Positions 45,251 through 57,113 of a DNA stretch of 64,000 nucleotides are shown here, in pieces. How positions within the stretch are numbered: position 1 is the first letter of the stretch; every line of letters starts with the position of its first letter. The DNA is from Daldinia sp. FL1419 (lineage: Eukaryota > Ascomycota > Sordariomycetes > Xylariales > Hypoxylaceae). The position numbers and the translations under genes are program-made. The notes beneath the pieces were generated by a model that saw nothing but the letters and a program-made list of their open reading frames with translations, searched no databases and was not told the DNA's origin. The stretch spans positions 248,001 through 312,000 of the forward strand of contig MU623349.1 of assembly GCA_025201765.1 (NCBI GenBank), given 5' to 3'.

Positions 45251-46605
45251 TATATCAGAGCGTTTTTATCTTAGTTTTCTTCGATAGTATAAACCAGCGA
45301 AGATAGGTATACTGTAGAAGATTTCAACGATCCTAAAAGAATGGATTTTGTTACGCTTAATGAAAAGTTTAGGAAAAAATGTGTGTGAAGGTAAATGTTG
45401 ATATATTATATTTTATCAACTCCACACTTTTATACATATAATCGTAATCTATTATTGGAGTTTCGAACAATGCACTGTATCAAGATCTGATAGACAATGT
45501 CGATATCACAAATGTTCTATTACATTGTGTTCCTAAACCTAGTATTCTCAATTCAAAGTCAAAGGAATTATTTAGTGGGCTGAAAGCTAAGTACCTACCT
45601 ACCTAACCTAGGTATTTACAATATAGGATCCGCACTCTGATGCAGTGAACATAATGACACTATAGTAAGATTGTTAGGTATACCTAGCCCAAAGTCTTCC
45701 TTATTTCCTTACCTACCCTCACACTCCAGCGTCTCTACATTTAGTATATTGCGCATTGATTCATTTATTTTGCATGGGAATGATGCCTAGGCGTTGCTAG
45801 GCCAATGCACCCGTCCTGACGGCCAGTCTATGTATAACGTCGATCGCCGGGTATCACTGACGTCAAGGCGAGGAGACGTGGTGGTAAATGTTGGGCTTGC
45901 GAGTTTCTTATCATATTGAGGGGATTGGAAGTGAAGCTATCAGATTGAATAAAGGGTAAGGTTGTGTGTAGTTAACAAAGTCCTGGGATTGTATTGACTC
46001 GCTGTTCATATCGAGCGTCGGGTGATGAATTGCTGTATTTGCGACTGGGTTTGTGGCTACGGAGTTGTGGGAATTATTGTCTTGTCATGTTGTAAAGATT
46101 TCGTATTGTACATTTCGCAAGACACTAACTGTGTGTCCCTGGGGCAAGTCTAGTTGTCTTACATGTTTCTTATGATAAGAAGATAAATAAGACGGCGCAT
46201 GCAATTGAAATTTTAATATAAAACGATTTCCCTTGAGGTGCCTAAATAAAAAATAGCTAATAGGTTTGGTTGTACTGCAATCTAACCGTACTATTTCGCC
46301 CGTATCCTGAATATGGCATCGATTGATTTTACTTATACAATCTAAGAGGTCATTTCAAGTTGCCGAAACTGAAGACTTAAATAAGTTTACTAAGATAACC
46401 CGCACCGCTGCTAGCCGCTTTGCATTTCAAGGAGATTGAATCTCTCGCGACCCGTCTTCGTAAATCTTCTCCGCTGGGGTCTGCTTTCGTGTTAGCGCGA
46501 CTCGAGTAAAGACATTTGAAAAGATATTAAAAAGAAGAGAGAAGTCACAGGTAGGTGGTATATATCAGTATAAACCGGGATAACTATCCTGAAAAGATAG
46601 GTAGA
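45251..46605. other. Spacer
   Basis: This is 1.35 kb with no gene recognised. It contains CCTA/TAGG runs (45594-45612) and a TGACGTCA palindrome (CRE-like, 45858-45865) about 600 bp upstream of the Skp1-like gene. Confidence 0.5.
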
Positions 46606-48071
46606 TTATCTCGTTGATATGGGAGAATAATCCTCGTTACGGGTATGTGTGAGGCGACTTACCAAGTCGATCCCATGGGTATTAGCAAAGGCGCAATTAA
46701 GCCGTGCGCATTTCTGGTACTTGCAATGGTGGCCCCAATAACAGTCAAAGTTCTTGCAGGAGCTCTTATAATTGCACAGCGAACCTCTGGCTTTAATTCG
46801 TAGAATGAGCTGCTCACCCGGAGTAAGCGACTCCCCGTGGTAGTATGGGCATGCATTTTCTTCGCAGATACCATAAATATGGTACCGGTTGCAGGGTTTT
46901 CTGCCGCCCTCCGCTTCGCAGCGATCTTTGAAACGCTGCTCGGAGTAGGCGTCGGATTGCGGTAGGGGCCCATCGACACGTTGGCCTGAGGCATTAACAT
47001 AATAAAACTTCCTCGAAGACACCTTTCCTGATTTCACCGGCGTAGCGGACTGCCTTTTGAAGCCATTGACGAACGGGATTGTGCTCGTCCACGAAGAAGC
47101 GATAGTGGAATAACTAATGGTTTTATTTACCGATGATGGAGTGGTCGGCACTGGCTTGCTCGCCGACGGTGGAGGAGTCGGGGGGTGCCAGCCTTCCGGA
47201 AGGGGTTCGGAACGGAAGACATCGTTAAACTTGACTCTGCGGAACGATAACTCGCTAAATTCGCGCGGGGGTTGGGTCGTTTCAAGCAGGGCAATTTTGT
47301 TAGAAATAGATGCGTCAAGCTGATATGGTCTAAGCTCGACGATATAACCTTTATCATGACAAGGCCCAAAAATAATATGCTTGCACTGAAGATTATGTAC
47401 CATCAAGCGCAGCGTCTCGCGAACCTTAAAATCAGCCTGCTCTTTGCCTTTGCCGACGTCGATAAAAGAAAATAGCCCCTGAGCACGACTAAATCCTCGA
47501 GCAAAAGCGGATAACTCGCTCATACTCTTCGCGAGATCGACGGCGAAAAGCTTTTTAGAAAGGCCCTCGAGATAAAGGACAACCTGAACCATTATATGCC
47601 ATGTTTCAATGTTAATATCAGGATAAGACTCTTTAAGATGCTTTTTAATATCGTCGCGCAATTGATGAGCGGCCATGGCTCCGCCTTCTTCGCCTTGTCT
47701 AATCCAATCATCACGAAAGACAGCGCCGTCCCCGTCAATGATAGCAATAACAAAAGAATTAACATCCTAAGAGATTTTAGTATATCCACCTAGTCGAGCC
47801 ATAGGCACGGAAGAGTTAATATTGTATGATTTACCGTCTTATGTCGAATATCAGTAAGTTTCCTAGTAGCGTCATTGGCTCGAGCCTGATAAATAGTACG
47901 TGTTTGGACCTCATTATCGTATTCTTTAGATTTATTCTCGAAGCGTTGCTCGAGGTCATCACATTTAGCTATTAACTCTTTAATCATATCCTCCCTCTCT
48001 TTATCAAGCTGATGAAAATTCTGAAGACGGGCTAGATAACCGGTGCTACCTTTAGATTCGGCGTTATTCAT
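46606..48071 (-). CDS. Tandem CCCH zinc-finger protein with N-terminal coiled coil
   Basis: A putative RNA-binding protein of a family widespread in filamentous fungi, 465 aa. Exons are 47835-48071 and 46606-47766; the 68-nt intron (GTAAAT donor, CTTAG acceptor) is phase 0 and joins IRHKT to DVNSFVIAIIDGDGAVF. Residues 15-75 form a charged coiled coil. About 80-260 is a conserved globular domain (VNSFVIAIIDGDGAVFRDDW, then FFARGF-like and CKHIIFGPCHDKGY blocks). A Pro/Ser linker follows. The C-terminus carries CCCH-type fingers: CNRYHIYGICEENACPYYH (C-x8-C-x4-C-x3-H), then a Cys/His-rich segment from CNYKSSCKNFDCYWGHHC through KYQKCARLNCAFANTHG. It has no evident link to neighbouring genes. 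Specific targets are unknown. Confidence 0.85.
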
Positions 48072-49619
48072 TTTCTAGTGTGATGGTATGCTAGCTTGCT
48101 AAGTACCGAAGATGTAATATGTAAGGCGGTGGGCAATGACTATATTTATTGAGAAATTGATGGGTGTCGTAAACTGGCAAAATAGTTGAGATAGTTAGGG
48201 TAAGTAAACATCTAACCTTAGGTCAAATTTGGTGGACCCAACACCTTGATCCTGCGACGAGTTGGCATCCCCTCAATTCCTGCAAGATTGATTCGTAGTG
48301 TACAAATATGTGGCTGGTGTGGTGACAAACCCACAAACCAGGTAACATTTATATGGAGGGTATGGGTATGTATGGGTATGGGGGCGGTGTTACTAATATT
48401 AGGTAATTACCATTGAACGCCTGTTGGTAAGAGATAGACACCTATTATACCAACTTCATCTTTTCAAGAATCACATTATAATAATCTTATGTAAACTCGT
48501 CAAAGGAGGCTTCATATTTGATGAATGGCTCGCTACTAGAAAAAGAAGGGGAAATAATCGTTTTAATTTATCATCGCAAATACCTCCGTATCGGGCCTTC
48601 AGGAACCAGGGACAGGATTGGGTCTGTACAGTGTAATTGCACATATGCAAAGCGACCGCAGATCCACGCTCCATGCTAGATATATCTAGAGGAACTCATT
48701 GCATCCTAGATCTGAGTGCTCATTTTAAGGGTTCTTATTCGCGGGGATATACGCGCCGGAACGATATGTAAGCTCTACTAGATACCCGGTTGCGCGAGGA
48801 TAGGACCGCAAAGATATGGGAGGCGTCCATTCGCAAGAGAAATTTTGACGGACCAGCTGACGATGGTCCCCGAAAGTCACGATACTTGCTTTCGAGGGTT
48901 TCCCTCACGACTACATAGTATCGTTGCATGGCGCACCGCGCACGTACATAAAATAAGTCTAGCAGAACTAATAAAATCGTTCCTGCGGCCGATATCCGAA
49001 GCTAGTTACCCGCCTCGAGGCGCGCTACTGTGCTGCCCACCACATGATAGAGATTTTGCGGGGATAAGACTTGACGATGTGATGTACAACAAGAATAATT
49101 GGTGCGGTAAAGAGGACAAACTTGTCCGTCCCCATATCCCCCATTTTAATCGGACGTATAGCAACCGAACGTCATCGTATTGCTAGCCCCAATTGAGCAC
49201 CAATTAAGCACCCCACATCCCCTTTCCCCCCTCATGCAGATTAGAAAGACAAGCATTCACTACAGTAGCTTTGCAATGGCCTACTAGGGTTTTATACGTG
49301 TACGCGACGATGATATATAGTCCCGATGCAGATATAATATCCGATCCAGGCGGGGAGCCACAGTTCGGTAGCCGTGCTAGACCACCAACTAGATCAAGAC
49401 TCATCCGACATCGTCTTAGATCAGCCAGTTTCGGGTCAAAAATCTAGAATTCGACAAAGTACTGGGGAACCCGAAGCGAAGGGTTCGGGGAACATAATAA
49501 TGGGTATGGCCCCTCCTTTGAGCTCCCCTCCCTCTTAGTAGTTTGAAACTCTCTTCGAACCTTCTCTCTGCTCGTGGTTGTCCTTTGTCTTGCTTCACTT
49601 TCCTCTCCAAGCCGTCAAA
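48072..49619. other. Spacer upstream of L-arabinitol dehydrogenase
   Basis: This 1.5-kb spacer separates two divergent genes. A short GGGTATG repeat lies near 48358-48382. Open frames (for example 48845-49186) have no recognised similarity. The last 100 bp are CT-rich, typical of a fungal 5' leader. Confidence 0.5.
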
Positions 49620-50785
49620 ATGAGCTCGACTACAGTTGAGACTATTGTGAAGCCTTCCAAGGCAAATATCGCAGTCTTCACAAACCCCGCCCACAAACTA
49701 TGGATCAACGAGGCAGAGCCAACAGTAGAGGACGTGCAGAAGGGAGAGAGCTTGAAACATGGCGAAGTCACTGTTGCTATTAAGAGCACCGGGATATGCG
49801 GGTTAGTAGCGACCATACGAAACAAGTGAGACTATCTTGCTAATCGTTACGCAGCTCCGACGTTCATTTCTGGCACGCAGGATGCATCGGGCCTATGGTC
49901 GTGGAGGGTGATCACATCCTGGGACACGAATCGGCTGGTCAGGTTATCGCGGTGCATCCGTCGGTGACACACCTGAAAGTTGGAGACCGAGTCGCGATAG
50001 AGCCGAATATCATTTGCAACGAATGCGAGCCTTGCCTAACTGGTCGCTATAACGGTTGCGAAAGGGTCCTGTTCTTGTCAACGCCTCCTGTTCCGGGTCT
50101 ACTAAGGAGATACGTAAACCACCCAGCTATATGGTGTCACAAGATTGGAAATATGTCATACGAGAATGGAGCGATGTTAGAACCTCTGAGCGTCGCACTA
50201 GCTGGTATGCAACGAGCCGGTGTTAATCTCGGCGACCCGGTGCTGGTCTGTGGTGCTGGGCCGATCGGATTGATCACATTGCTCTGCTGTCAAGCTGCTG
50301 GAGCCTGTCCTCTAGTCATCACCGACATCGACGAAGGACGACTCAAATTTGCTAAGGAAATCTGCCCGTCGGTTATAACACACAAAGTAGAAAGGGCCAG
50401 TCCCGAAGAGTCGGCCAAGAAGATAGTAGAATCTTTCGGCGGCATCGAACCAGCTCTAGCTATAGAATGTACTGGAGTAGAGAGCAGTATAGCATCAGCC
50501 GTTTGGGCTGTTAAATTCGGTGGCAAAGTCTTCATCACCGGTGTTGGAAAGAACGAAATCAACTTCCCCTTCATGCGGGCCAGCACTCGAGAGGTTGACG
50601 TAGAGTTCCAATACCGTTACAGCAATACATGGCCTCGAGCTATCCGCTTGGTCGAAAATGGAGTGGTAGACCTTTCCAAGCTCGTAACTCATCGGTTCAA
50701 ACTTGAAGACGCTCTTGAAGCCTTCAACACGGCGGCTGATCCTAAGACGGGAGCCATCAAAGTCCAAATTCAAAGTCTTGATTAA
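49620..50785 (+). CDS. lad1: L-arabinitol 4-dehydrogenase-like zinc polyol dehydrogenase
   Basis: This is a medium-chain, zinc-dependent, NAD+-linked polyol dehydrogenase. It is expected to oxidise L-arabinitol to L-xylulose in the fungal pentose catabolic pathway. Exons are 49620-49801 and 49855-50785 (370 aa); removing the 53-nt intron creates the catalytic zinc motif [11 protein letters not shown]. Other motifs are GHESAG, the structural-zinc cysteines in [16 protein letters not shown], the nucleotide fold GAGPIG and the NAD+-favouring acidic VITDID, plus an [11 protein letters not shown] block. Length matches known fungal LADs (about 360-377 aa). Distinguishing LAD from sorbitol or xylitol dehydrogenase by eye is not absolute, so the precise substrate is moderate confidence. 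ATG 49620 is the family start; an upstream in-frame TTG is not used. Confidence 0.9.
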
Positions 50786-50867
50786 TTGAAGTTCCGCAAG
50801 CGCTCAAAATAGCAATATACTCATTTTTCGAGTACGGGACAGGGCTAGGACAGGCCGTTACTAGAGC

Positions 50868-51498
50868 AGTAATTTTAAAATCCCAACCATAATCTCATAA
50901 AATCCCAACCCATCCACTTTCCACGTGAGTTGGTGGCCCGACCACAACACACCTAATCTGTATGGGGTTTAGTCCAACCTCCAACTAAAAACAGAAAAAA
51001 CAGAAAACTGCCCGGTCGCATTTTTTCAAGCATTAAGGACACCAGCGCCACCACCTGCACCACCACCTGCACCACCACTACAATCGTACACGATACCCTC
51101 AACGCCAGCGCTTACGGCGGCAAGGCCTTTAAAATTCATATTATTATAATAATTGAATAGATGTATGGTTGAGAGGAGTGGTTGAGAGGAGTGGTTGAGA
51201 GGAGTGGCTGAGAAGAGTGGCTGAGAAGAGTGGCTGAGAGGAGTGGCTAAGAGGAGTGGCTGAGAGGAGTGGCTGAGAGGAGTGGCTGAGAGGAATGGCT
51301 AAGAAAAGTAGCTAAGGAGCTATTTGAGTTTTTGTAAAATAATTGAATTTATTGATGCGACCGGGCAAAATTCTGATTTAGTTGGAGGTTGGACTAAACC
51401 CCATATAAATTAGGTGTGTGGTAATCGGACCACCAACTCACGTGGAAAGTGGATGGGTTGGGATTTTATGAGATTATGGTTGGGATTTTAAAATTACT
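50868..51498. mobile_element. Non-autonomous Mutator-like MITE with long TIRs and 11-bp TSD
   Basis: The 631-bp element begins AGTAATTTTAAAATCCCAAC and ends with its inverse. The terminal inverted repeats are about 130 bp (outer 50868 onward; inner ends near GCCCGGTCGCA and TGCGACCGGGC). It is flanked by a perfect 11-bp direct repeat GTTACTAGAGC at 50857-50867 and 51499-51509. Long TIRs with 9-11 bp duplications are the signature of Mutator-like elements. It lacks a transposase; the interior holds a short CACCACCTGCAC repeat and a 13-bp minisatellite. The well-preserved duplication implies recent insertion just downstream of the lad1 gene. Confidence 0.9.
51167..51315. repeat. 13-bp minisatellite inside the MITE
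   Basis: About eleven tandem copies of GGTTGAGAGGAGT and variants (GGCTGAGAGGAGT, GGCTGAGAAGAGT). Copies at the right end are more degenerate. Confidence 0.9.
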
Positions 51499-51509
51499 GT
51501 TACTAGAGC

Positions 51510-52156
51510 AATAAGACTAGGGTCAAGTGAGTCCCTGGGAATATACGTATCTTCTTAGCGTAACGATATAAGATAAAGTATAATGATGAAGACTGCATTC
51601 CGCTGATCAAATCGATGTCCAGTATGTTTGAAGGCCTCAACGTTGGATCTGCCGTGATCTAGAAAAGTAAATATGATACGAAGACGGAAGTTAAGCCGAA
51701 AGTGCGGAAGGTGAAGATGTAAAGAGAAGATAGATATGAGAGATGAGAGACACGGGATGATTTGAACCTTAGTTATTAATAATATGGGGCGAACTCTGGT
51801 TATTGGTGATATGATTGGCCAATTGGTGAATATCCACGAGTACCTATGTACCATTGTACCTAGATTTTTTCGAGGTTAGATTTGAACTTTAGTACTAAAC
51901 CTTGAAACCTTGAGGTCCAAGCTCGGATCGGGTTTTTCCGCCGTGGGTACCTTTTTTTGAACAGCCGATTTAGATTCTTTTGAGTGTTTTTTTTTCCAGT
52001 GCGAGAAACAACTCCCCCCAATCGACGACGACCCTTGCGAACTCACCCCTCTCCCTCCGCAAACCCCCTCCCCCATTTTAATTCTCCGGTCGATCGACAT
52101 CACTTAGGTTCCTTATTCGTACGTCTCGACAATAATCCGAGTCCACGAGTTCAGCA
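51510..52156. other. Spacer / 5' region of ATP20
   Basis: About 650 bp between the MITE duplication and the ATP20 start. No gene was seen. The last 200 bp are CT-rich with a T-run at about 51987, typical of a promoter and leader. Confidence 0.5.
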
Positions 52157-52981
52157 ATGTCGTCCGCTCTCGCACGTCCCCTGCTTCGGCAGTCAGGAGT
52201 CTGGGGTCGCATGGCTGCCCGAAGATTCGAGTCGACCACTACCACTAAGGCTTCGGAGGCGGCCAAGGAGACAGCAAAGGAAACAGCCTCGAAGGCCTCA
52301 TCGAACGCTTCTCAGACTGCTTCACAGTATGCAGCAAAGGCAACCGAGTACTCGGCTAAGGCAGCGCAGGGTCTTTCGAGGGTGACCTCGACGGCTGGAC
52401 CGGCCATTGCAGGAGCTGCCAAGGGAATCGCAAACTCTCTAGGCAAAGTTGGTGGTCGTACCGGAAGACTAGTCGCATTTTTTGAGAGTACGTGAGATCA
52501 TGTGATAGCATTACGGTCTATCTAGGAGGGGAGCATATACGTTTGTTTAGACAGAAACTGATGGTTTGGGCTTGCAGAATCAGTACCTACGGTTATCTAT
52601 TACTCCAAAGTCGGCTCAGAACTCGCCAAGATCGTTTTCAGGGGCCAGAAGATGTCACCACCGTGAGTATTTCGAGCGTTCTTTACGCCATATGACCTGT
52701 GCATCTAATAAGATACCCTTAGTTCCCTTGCTACCGTCCAAAGTTACTGGCAGAACGTGTTGAAGTCTTTGCAGAACCCGAGCTCTCTGCTTCAATCCGC
52801 CTCCAAGATCGCAGATCAGCCCGCCAGTATCGTCCAACAAGCGAGAAATATCAGCAAAGCCCAGCTTATTACTACCGGTGTTCTACTTGCGGAATGCCTT
52901 GGATTTTTCACCGTTGGTGAGATAATCGGTCGCTTCAAGGTAATTGGGTACCACGGCGGCTCCCACGCCGACCACCACTAG
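52157..52981 (+). CDS. ATP20: Mitochondrial F1Fo-ATP synthase subunit g
   Basis: This is a small inner-membrane subunit of the mitochondrial ATP synthase, involved in dimerisation and crista shape. Exons are 52157-52487, 52578-52662 and 52723-52981 (224 aa), with introns of 90 and 60 nt. The N-terminus is a typical presequence (SSALARPLLRQSGVWGRMAARRF), followed by an Ala/Lys/Ser-rich low-complexity helix. The conserved part is VPTVIYYSKVGSELAKIVFRGQ, then SPPSLATVQSYWQNVL. The single membrane helix near the C-terminus (ITTGVLLAECLGFFTVGEIIGRF) carries small residues where the dimer-interface Gly motif is expected. The 110-residue N-terminal extension is longer than in yeast (115 aa total), as is common in filamentous fungi. 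Splice phases all agree. Confidence 0.92.
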
Positions 52982-55900
52982 GGCAGCCTCCTGAAAGAAT
53001 GAAAAACTAAGATACCTCTGTATTACACATGGATGGGGGAACGTTATAGATGGGGTGGGTGTCGTTCTTGCATTCGAGGAAACATAGTGGGTAATACGAA
53101 GGGACAAAAGGTCCGAGTTCGGACTCTCTTACTAGACACTGTTGGAGGTAGCCATACGCCCCTAATAGGAAGAATCACGCCGGCTCTAGAGTCGGCTACG
53201 GCATCGTGGAAAGTGCAAAAAGGAGAGAAGGCCAGAGCTAGGAACGAGTGTCCTCACCCTGTATATTCACTCTTGCCCCCTTCGCGCGCTCTACGCCGCC
53301 GATCCATATTTTCTTTTGTTCATGTCACCCTGTACAATAACTATACGAACTTGCATCAAGAAGGGAATCCTGCTGTCAACGAATAAAGTAATTGGCCTAC
53401 CTAGTTTCGTTTAGCGCCGGGCCGCTATCTCAGCGAGTCACCTCGAAGTTACCCAATGTCGAAGATACGAAGATTGTACTCGCCTCGCGCTAACTCACTT
53501 GGGGCGGATGTTGTTGTTTGTTTTCTCTCTTTTTTTAATTTTTTTTTTTCCCATTGCGTAACGTTATTATCGCAGTCTCGGACTTACCTACCTCGGGCAA
53601 GCGCTCGAGGCGAAATAGCATCCATGATGGGATCGAGTTCTGCATATCATATCGAGGGTTGGCGGCTCTCGTTATTGGTATGCATGTGATTAGAGGTACT
53701 CCTTCTTCAAACCAACCTCGTCCTTGTGTAAGTGGAAATACGTAGCTTGGTTGGTGTTAGGCCGCTCAGGTGATGGCTTACGGTAAGTATTCAAGGGGCA
53801 CAGCATGTTGGACGAGGAGGGGCGGGAGGTGCCGTTGGAAGGTATCATTCTACACGTAGACCGAGCCTCATATCTCTGTAAGAGATAACGGTGATAGCAA
53901 GGGAAATACTTATCATCTAGGTCAAGAAATACGTGGTGATTATGGTAACTATAGATGTAATATGTAGTATTAATCAACTCAAATAAACTGTGGTGTTTTG
54001 TGCTTGTTAGGGGTTCTTGGGCGTTTATACTAACCAGTTTCTGCTTAGTAGCGAGAAGCTAGCCGACCAACCCGAATCGAATGTATAGAGACCGGCCGGT
54101 CATAGTATTCTCCTGCTTGTCGAGTTGAATCAACAGAGTACCGAGGCCCGTTGATACTGTTGGACGAGATGCAGAATTGCCGAGAATCCATCGTGTAAAT
54201 GACAGAAAAGAAAAGGGGGGGATAAGAGCGGGCCAGACCCGGCGCCGGTATTGTGGGAGACTGACAGCCATGAGCAGCACCTACTCGAAGCTCGTGGGAC
54301 GTCGCTGGCCCTTCTTGGGAACGTTAGCTTGCGATATATACATTGCGCAAAAGCCGAGAGAAACTTGAAGGGATCAGGAGGGAAGGGGTAGAAGAAAGGG
54401 GGCATTGAATCGGTGGCCGGAACGGCCTCCCTTTACCCGCCCGTTCGCTCGCTTCATCCCGTCCGCCTCACCGCAATGAGAAGCTACAGCATCAGATGCG
54501 ACCCGGTACCAACTGCATGACGGACAGCATGGCATGTTTGTCGTTAGGAGGAGAATTGGGGGCAAGAAAGCAAATTATATGTTTTCATATGTGATGTGCG
54601 GTGATATAGTAGGAACCAACTGCATGAGAGAGCAGATCTGCTGACCTCCTTAGAGGATGGGACGTGGCAGCAGCAAGAAAGTAAAGGAATGTTCAATACG
54701 CTACTGCATATAATACATATAATACAATACTTATTGATGCACGAGTCGAGTTTGTATACCGCAACAGGTATCGTAGCGCGGCCTTCAATGTAGTAGCTAG
54801 TAAATAAGCCAGCCAGTTACGGAGCAACACAAGCTCCCGAGACTCCACTATAAGAGATACTATCGGATAGCATCAGAAGCCAGACGTGTCGGGCCGGCCG
54901 ATGGTGCTGAGGATACCGCTCCTATAATTATTCGTCCGCTTATTAAAGGTGGCGTGCGTGCGTAATACTTACTTGGATGGGTAGTACTCGCCTCTACCCG
55001 TCCGCCTGGAGGCATCACGGTCCCTCGACCATCGTCGATAGCAACATCGTGGGTAGCCAAGAAAGATGGTAGGTGTGATTGAGAACGACGACTGCCACGA
55101 ACGGACCCCATCCTCCCTTATTGAGCTAGCAGGGGGTCGTCAACCCAGGAGAGGCAATACAAGTCAGCGCGGATCGGATTGATCCTCTCCCAGATCCTAT
55201 TAAGAATTTCGGGTACCAAGAACGAGGTTGAAGAATAGCCGGGGCGCCTCAGAGGTGCGTCATTCGAGATGCAGAGCCGTGAGTAAAGTGTGGCACCTTC
55301 ATCTATAACCCGGGCGACTGGTTTAAAGCGATGAGCCTAACCCTGGTTGGAGAAGGTAACGTTGAAGATTAGGCGTAGGCGCGTGGAGTTGCATTGGAAG
55401 CTGAACAGAAAGTTCCAATGGGAAAAAAAAGGAAAAGAAAAAAAAAACCACACAGGACTTTACTCCGGTATATGCGGTACATGCACAGATGCAGATGCAG
55501 ATATAGAGGATTGTGGAATATACAAATCGGGTACCCATGGATCACCCGTACGAAATGAACCATTCTATACTACATGACAGTTAAAAGAGGAAACTCGACA
55601 TGCTTGATGTAGATGCTGGATGTAGATGCTTGATGTAGATCATGGTTGTCACAGATTAGCGCGAATATCGAAATGCCTACGGACGTAATACGGGAGCTGT
55701 GCCGATAAAATTGCATATACCTAACTCCCACGGTAGGAGCGTGGGTATTTCTAAGTACCTTATATCAAATCTTAAGAGCATCATATTCGTTGGTAAGACA
55801 CGAAAAGACTCGGTGCTCGCCGATTCGTGTAGTTATGCAAGTCGAATTCATTCACACACAATATACAGAAGGATGCACAGAAAACAAGAGAGCATTGAGA

Positions 55901-57113
55901 CATTTGAGGCCAGCTCAAAAATTGGTCGGAATTTCCCAAAAATAAATGTTGCCATTTACATTTACATTTACACGAGAAGGCAGGAATATTTACTGCAACG
56001 GGTGTTGCTAACAATGGCAATAACACCAACACCAAACAATTATGTAGACCTCTCATACGGCCCCGGCCTAGCTCGGCCAGCCCCTGCGGGTCAAACTTTT
56101 CCAAAACCGTCCACCCTTCGCCTGGCAACACGACACGACATAACACCCGCTGACTGTACAATGCACACAATCAAGAGAAAGTAATGCAGAGATGACCCGG
56201 AGCGCCGTTTCGTCTAAGACGGAGGAAAGCAGTGTAACTCTCACTGCCCAATACGCCCCTATTGCTTGGGTGCCAAGCCCGCACCGCCAGTGAAGGTACC
56301 TTTTTTCTCCGGCTCAAGGCTCAACTTCTCCTGCGCCAAACATAAAACTAACCAACCAATACACCTAAACTGGGATTGTTCCCCGGGAGCGCGTGACGTC
56401 CTAACCGGGACCGCTTCGGTTCGTCGTGGGGAAAAAAAACATCAACTGGCGATGTCGACGAGGCCAAAAGTGTAAAAAGTCCATGTCATTCGCAAGTCGA
56501 GAACGGGGAAATGCACCGTGGGCAGAAAAGAAGTAGTGTACATCCAATATAACCTGCGCTGGTCCTGCGTATGCATGCGCAGACGCATTGCCTCCGGACC
56601 TAGCCAATACCGGAGAAAAAAAAGGGTGTGAGCCTGTTGAGAAAGGCATGCGGGATTCGCTCCTTATGCAGGGATATGCCAAATGGGCTAATGGTGAAAA
56701 CAAAATGGCCCACAAGTCCTATGGGACGACTATCGTAGCGGTCTTAGAATATGACCGGCTTGCATGACTAAAGGTACTGTTTGGAACAACTCTCTTGCAT
56801 TCGCCCGTAGACTTAGGATAGCTGACTAATGGTGCAAATCCAACCTCGCCGGGGGGGTGGATGCTTGGGATATGGGGGCGATAAAGAGTTGGGAAGAGAT
56901 CCCAGAGCCTGCCTTCCAGTAGCTCTTAAATCGACTGTGGGAAAAGGCGGGAGAACCTGCATAGGAAGGAAGTGATTTGTCTTTTATGCAAGCGCCGTAG
57001 ACGTCTTAGGTTAGGTAGGCTATGGCCTGAAAGATCACCGAGCAGAAAGCCTGGTTCTAGTGGCGTGTAGATAGATACCGGTCCAATGGTTGCGTTGCAG
57101 GCAGCCGGAGCGA
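52982..57113. other. 4.1-kb spacer between ATP20 and the laeA-like gene
   Basis: No protein gene was recognised on either strand. Long open frames (53033-53386, 55699-56184) have no family similarity and biased composition. Poly-A/T stretches lie at 53529-53550 and 55423-55447. A short degenerate repeat of GATGTAGATGCT lies at about 55603-55640. Convergent 3' UTRs probably occupy the ends. Confidence 0.5.

Noticed and set aside
53033..56184. Longer open frames (53033-53386, 55699-56184) between ATP20 and laeA
   Set aside because: Biased composition, no homology recognised, no supporting splice structure; likely random.
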